Below, piece by piece: positions 21,827 to 23,186 of a DNA stretch of 23,186 nt. How positions within the stretch are numbered: the stretch's first letter is position 1; each line of letters starts with the position of its first letter. The DNA is from CAZSHB01 sp964606885. GTDB lineage: Bacteria > Babelota > Babeliae > Babelales > CAIQNR01. The notes under the pieces were generated by a model that saw only the letters and a program-made list of their open reading frames with translations, was not told the DNA's origin and did not search any database. Where the stretch lies: the NCBI GenBank assembly GCA_964606885.1, contig CAZSHB010000012.1, positions 1-23,186 of the forward strand. Reading direction: 5' to 3'. A program made the position numbers and the translations under genes.

Positions 21827-23186
21827 TTATGCTGTATGGCTTAGACGTTTTTTTATAGTTGCATAATCAAGTAGTTCAAGCAGTTCTGCCATCCCAAGAC
21901 CTTTTTCTGATCCTGTTAAGAGATAACGCACACAAGAGAATAACTCTTTTGTCGGTACGGCATGTTCTTTGCCTAACGTCTTTAATGTTGCAAAAAACGT
22001 AGCGGTGTCAGCACTGTGCAGCGCTTGCTTAATAACAGTTATAACTTTTTCTGTGCCTGCTGTAGGTGCTAGCTGTGCAAGATGCGCATGGTTGGTAGTT
22101 GGAGCAGTAAATACAAAACTTAATAAGTGCACACAGTCTTTAAGGGTAATCATTTCCGGTTGTACATGCTTTAACAGTTGGCCAAGTTGTGCATCGGTGA
22201 TATGTAATGTGCCAAATGCATCTGCTAAGTATGGCTTGCAGAGGCTTGTTAACTCATGCAACGGTGTAAGCATAATCCATTTTTGATTAACCCAACGGAG
22301 TTTTTCTACGTCGTACTTAATTTGTCCGGTTGATGACATATGTTCAAAATCTATGCTCGTAATCAGTTCTGGTAATGACATAATTTCTTTTTCAAACGAA
22401 ACGCCAATAAGTGCTAAGTAGTTTAAGATAGCGCCTGGTAAAAAACCTTCTTGGCGCAAATCGCGTAACGAAAAGCCAAAATCCCGTTTAGATAATTTTG
22501 AACCGTCTAAGTTACACAAAATAGGCATATGCCAGAATGTTGGCAGTGGAGCACCCAGTGCGTGGTACATAGCTGCTTGACCAGCAGTGTTACTTAAATG
22601 GTCTTCGCCACGAATCACGCAGGTGATTTTCATATCAACGTCGTCAACAAAGTTAGCAAACATAAACGTTACTGAACCGTCTTGGCGTGTTACAGGGAAG
22701 TCTGAGAAGTTTTTCATTTCAAATGTTACGGGCCCGTGTGACAAATCTGTAATAGTGAGTGTTTGTGTTGGGTCTAAACGCATACGCCAGATAAAAGGTT
22801 CTTGAGCTGCTCGTTCTGCTGCAACATCGGCTGACAATTTAAAACAGGTTTTATCGTAACGTGGTGGTTGTTTGAGTGCTATTTGGCGTTGACGTTTTTT
22901 ATCAAGCTCTTCAGAAGAACAGAAACAACGATAGACCAACTGTTTATTAATAAATGTTTGTAAGACTTCTTGATAAATGTGATTGCGTTCAGATTGAAAG
23001 TACGGACCATGACCGCCGTCTTTGCCCGGGCCTTCATCAAACGTAAGGCCGAGCCATGCTAAATCTTCTTGGATCTTAACAGCGTTAGGGTCAAAATTTC
23101 TTTCCGCATCAGTGTCTTCTATGCGTAAAACAAAGGTGCCCTGCTTTTGTTGGGCCATGAGGTAATTCATAAGGGCAGTACGGATA
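21827..23186 (-). CDS. gltX: Glutamyl-tRNA synthetase (5' end beyond window)
   Basis: Class I synthetase charging tRNA-Glu. The frame is open to the window edge: IRTALMNYL continues upstream of the first visible ATG and matches the family's GGxRTALFN, so about 15-20 N-terminal residues (with the HIGH motif) are missing. Visible: LRIEDTDAERN, YRCFCSSEEL (the zinc-binding region of many GluRS, with C-x-C), IRGEDHLSNTAGQ, and the KMSKS-type motif KLSKRDFGFS. The C-terminal anticodon-binding part is present. About 452 residues are visible. Whether it also charges tRNA-Gln cannot be decided here. Confidence 0.95.
   Translation of the reverse strand, partial: IRTALMNYLMAQQKQGTFVLRIEDTDAERNFDPNAVKIQEDLAWLGLTFDEGPGKDGGHGPYFQSERNHIYQEVLQTFINKQLVYRCFCSSEELDKKRQRQIALKQPPRYDKTCFKLSADVAAERAAQEPFIWRMRLDPTQTLTITDLSHGPVTFEMKNFSDFPVTRQDGSVTFMFANFVDDVDMKITCVIRGEDHLSNTAGQAAMYHALGAPLPTFWHMPILCNLDGSKLSKRDFGFSLRDLRQEGFLPGAILNYLALIGVSFEKEIMSLPELITSIDFEHMSSTGQIKYDVEKLRWVNQKWIMLTPLHELTSLCKPYLADAFGTLHITDAQLGQLLKHVQPEMITLKDCVHLLSFVFTAPTTNHAHLAQLAPTAGTEKVITVIKQALHSADTATFFATLKTLGKEHAVPTKELFSCVRYLLTGSEKGLGMAELLELLDYATIKKRLSHTA

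Noticed and set aside
1..23186. tRNA, rRNA, CRISPR array, insertion sequence or prophage
   Set aside because: I looked for tRNA T-loop patterns, direct repeats with spacers, transposase motifs and terminal inverted repeats and saw none that hold up.

Overview
This window reads as part of the chromosome of a Gram-negative-type bacterium with a reduced, host-associated lifestyle. It has an outer-membrane beta-barrel protein, many small Sec-secreted proteins, housekeeping genes (tmk, gltX, rpsU, rbfA, F-type ATP synthase a and c) and a secreted protein with eukaryote-like repeats. The mix resembles Candidatus Dependentiae (TM6/Babeliae), parasites of protists. That assignment is my inference from gene content, not from a marker-gene comparison. 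Genes are tightly packed: no stretch over 300 bases lacks a gene, several ends overlap, and the longest spacers (about 200 bases, near 10052-10267, 18930-19139 and 20827-21025) carry promoters or terminators.

Left part (1-6601): a partial thymidylate kinase gene runs divergently from a GT4 glycosyltransferase. Next come a NAPE-PLD-type metallo-beta-lactamase-fold hydrolase, a convergent cysteine synthase-family gene whose 3' end overlaps it by 119 bp, a secreted protein with a Skp1/BTB-like N-terminal part and C-terminal leucine-rich repeats, and a second GT4 glycosyltransferase.

Centre (6602-10051): a minus-strand run encodes a divergent FolC/Mur-ligase-like protein (broken by a 43-base N gap), a small AtpI/AtpR-like membrane protein, ATP synthase subunit a, and a very unusual subunit c. 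The c gene encodes four fused hairpins in one polypeptide; one hairpin has lost the ion-binding carboxylate and one has a two-carboxylate arrangement. No F1 genes are in the window, so the ATP synthase genes are split.

Right-centre (10268-14786): three tandem paralogous secreted coiled-coil proteins, two small secreted membrane proteins and a secreted cupin are followed by an rpsU-rbfA-prepilin-peptidase operon with a good sigma70 promoter.

Right part (14902-23186): an outer-membrane barrel protein, an APC-type amino-acid transporter, a small unknown protein, and a secreted protein that looks like a catalytically dead M48 peptidase. Then come two transcription units of short secreted proteins that share a leader peptide but differ in the mature part. 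Both units start at promoters containing the same 21-bp sequence and end at intrinsic terminators. The window closes with glutamyl-tRNA synthetase, cut at its 5' end.

The observations most worth following are the four-hairpin c subunit, the Skp1-like plus LRR secreted protein, the pseudo-M48 protein, and the leader-peptide families with shared promoters.
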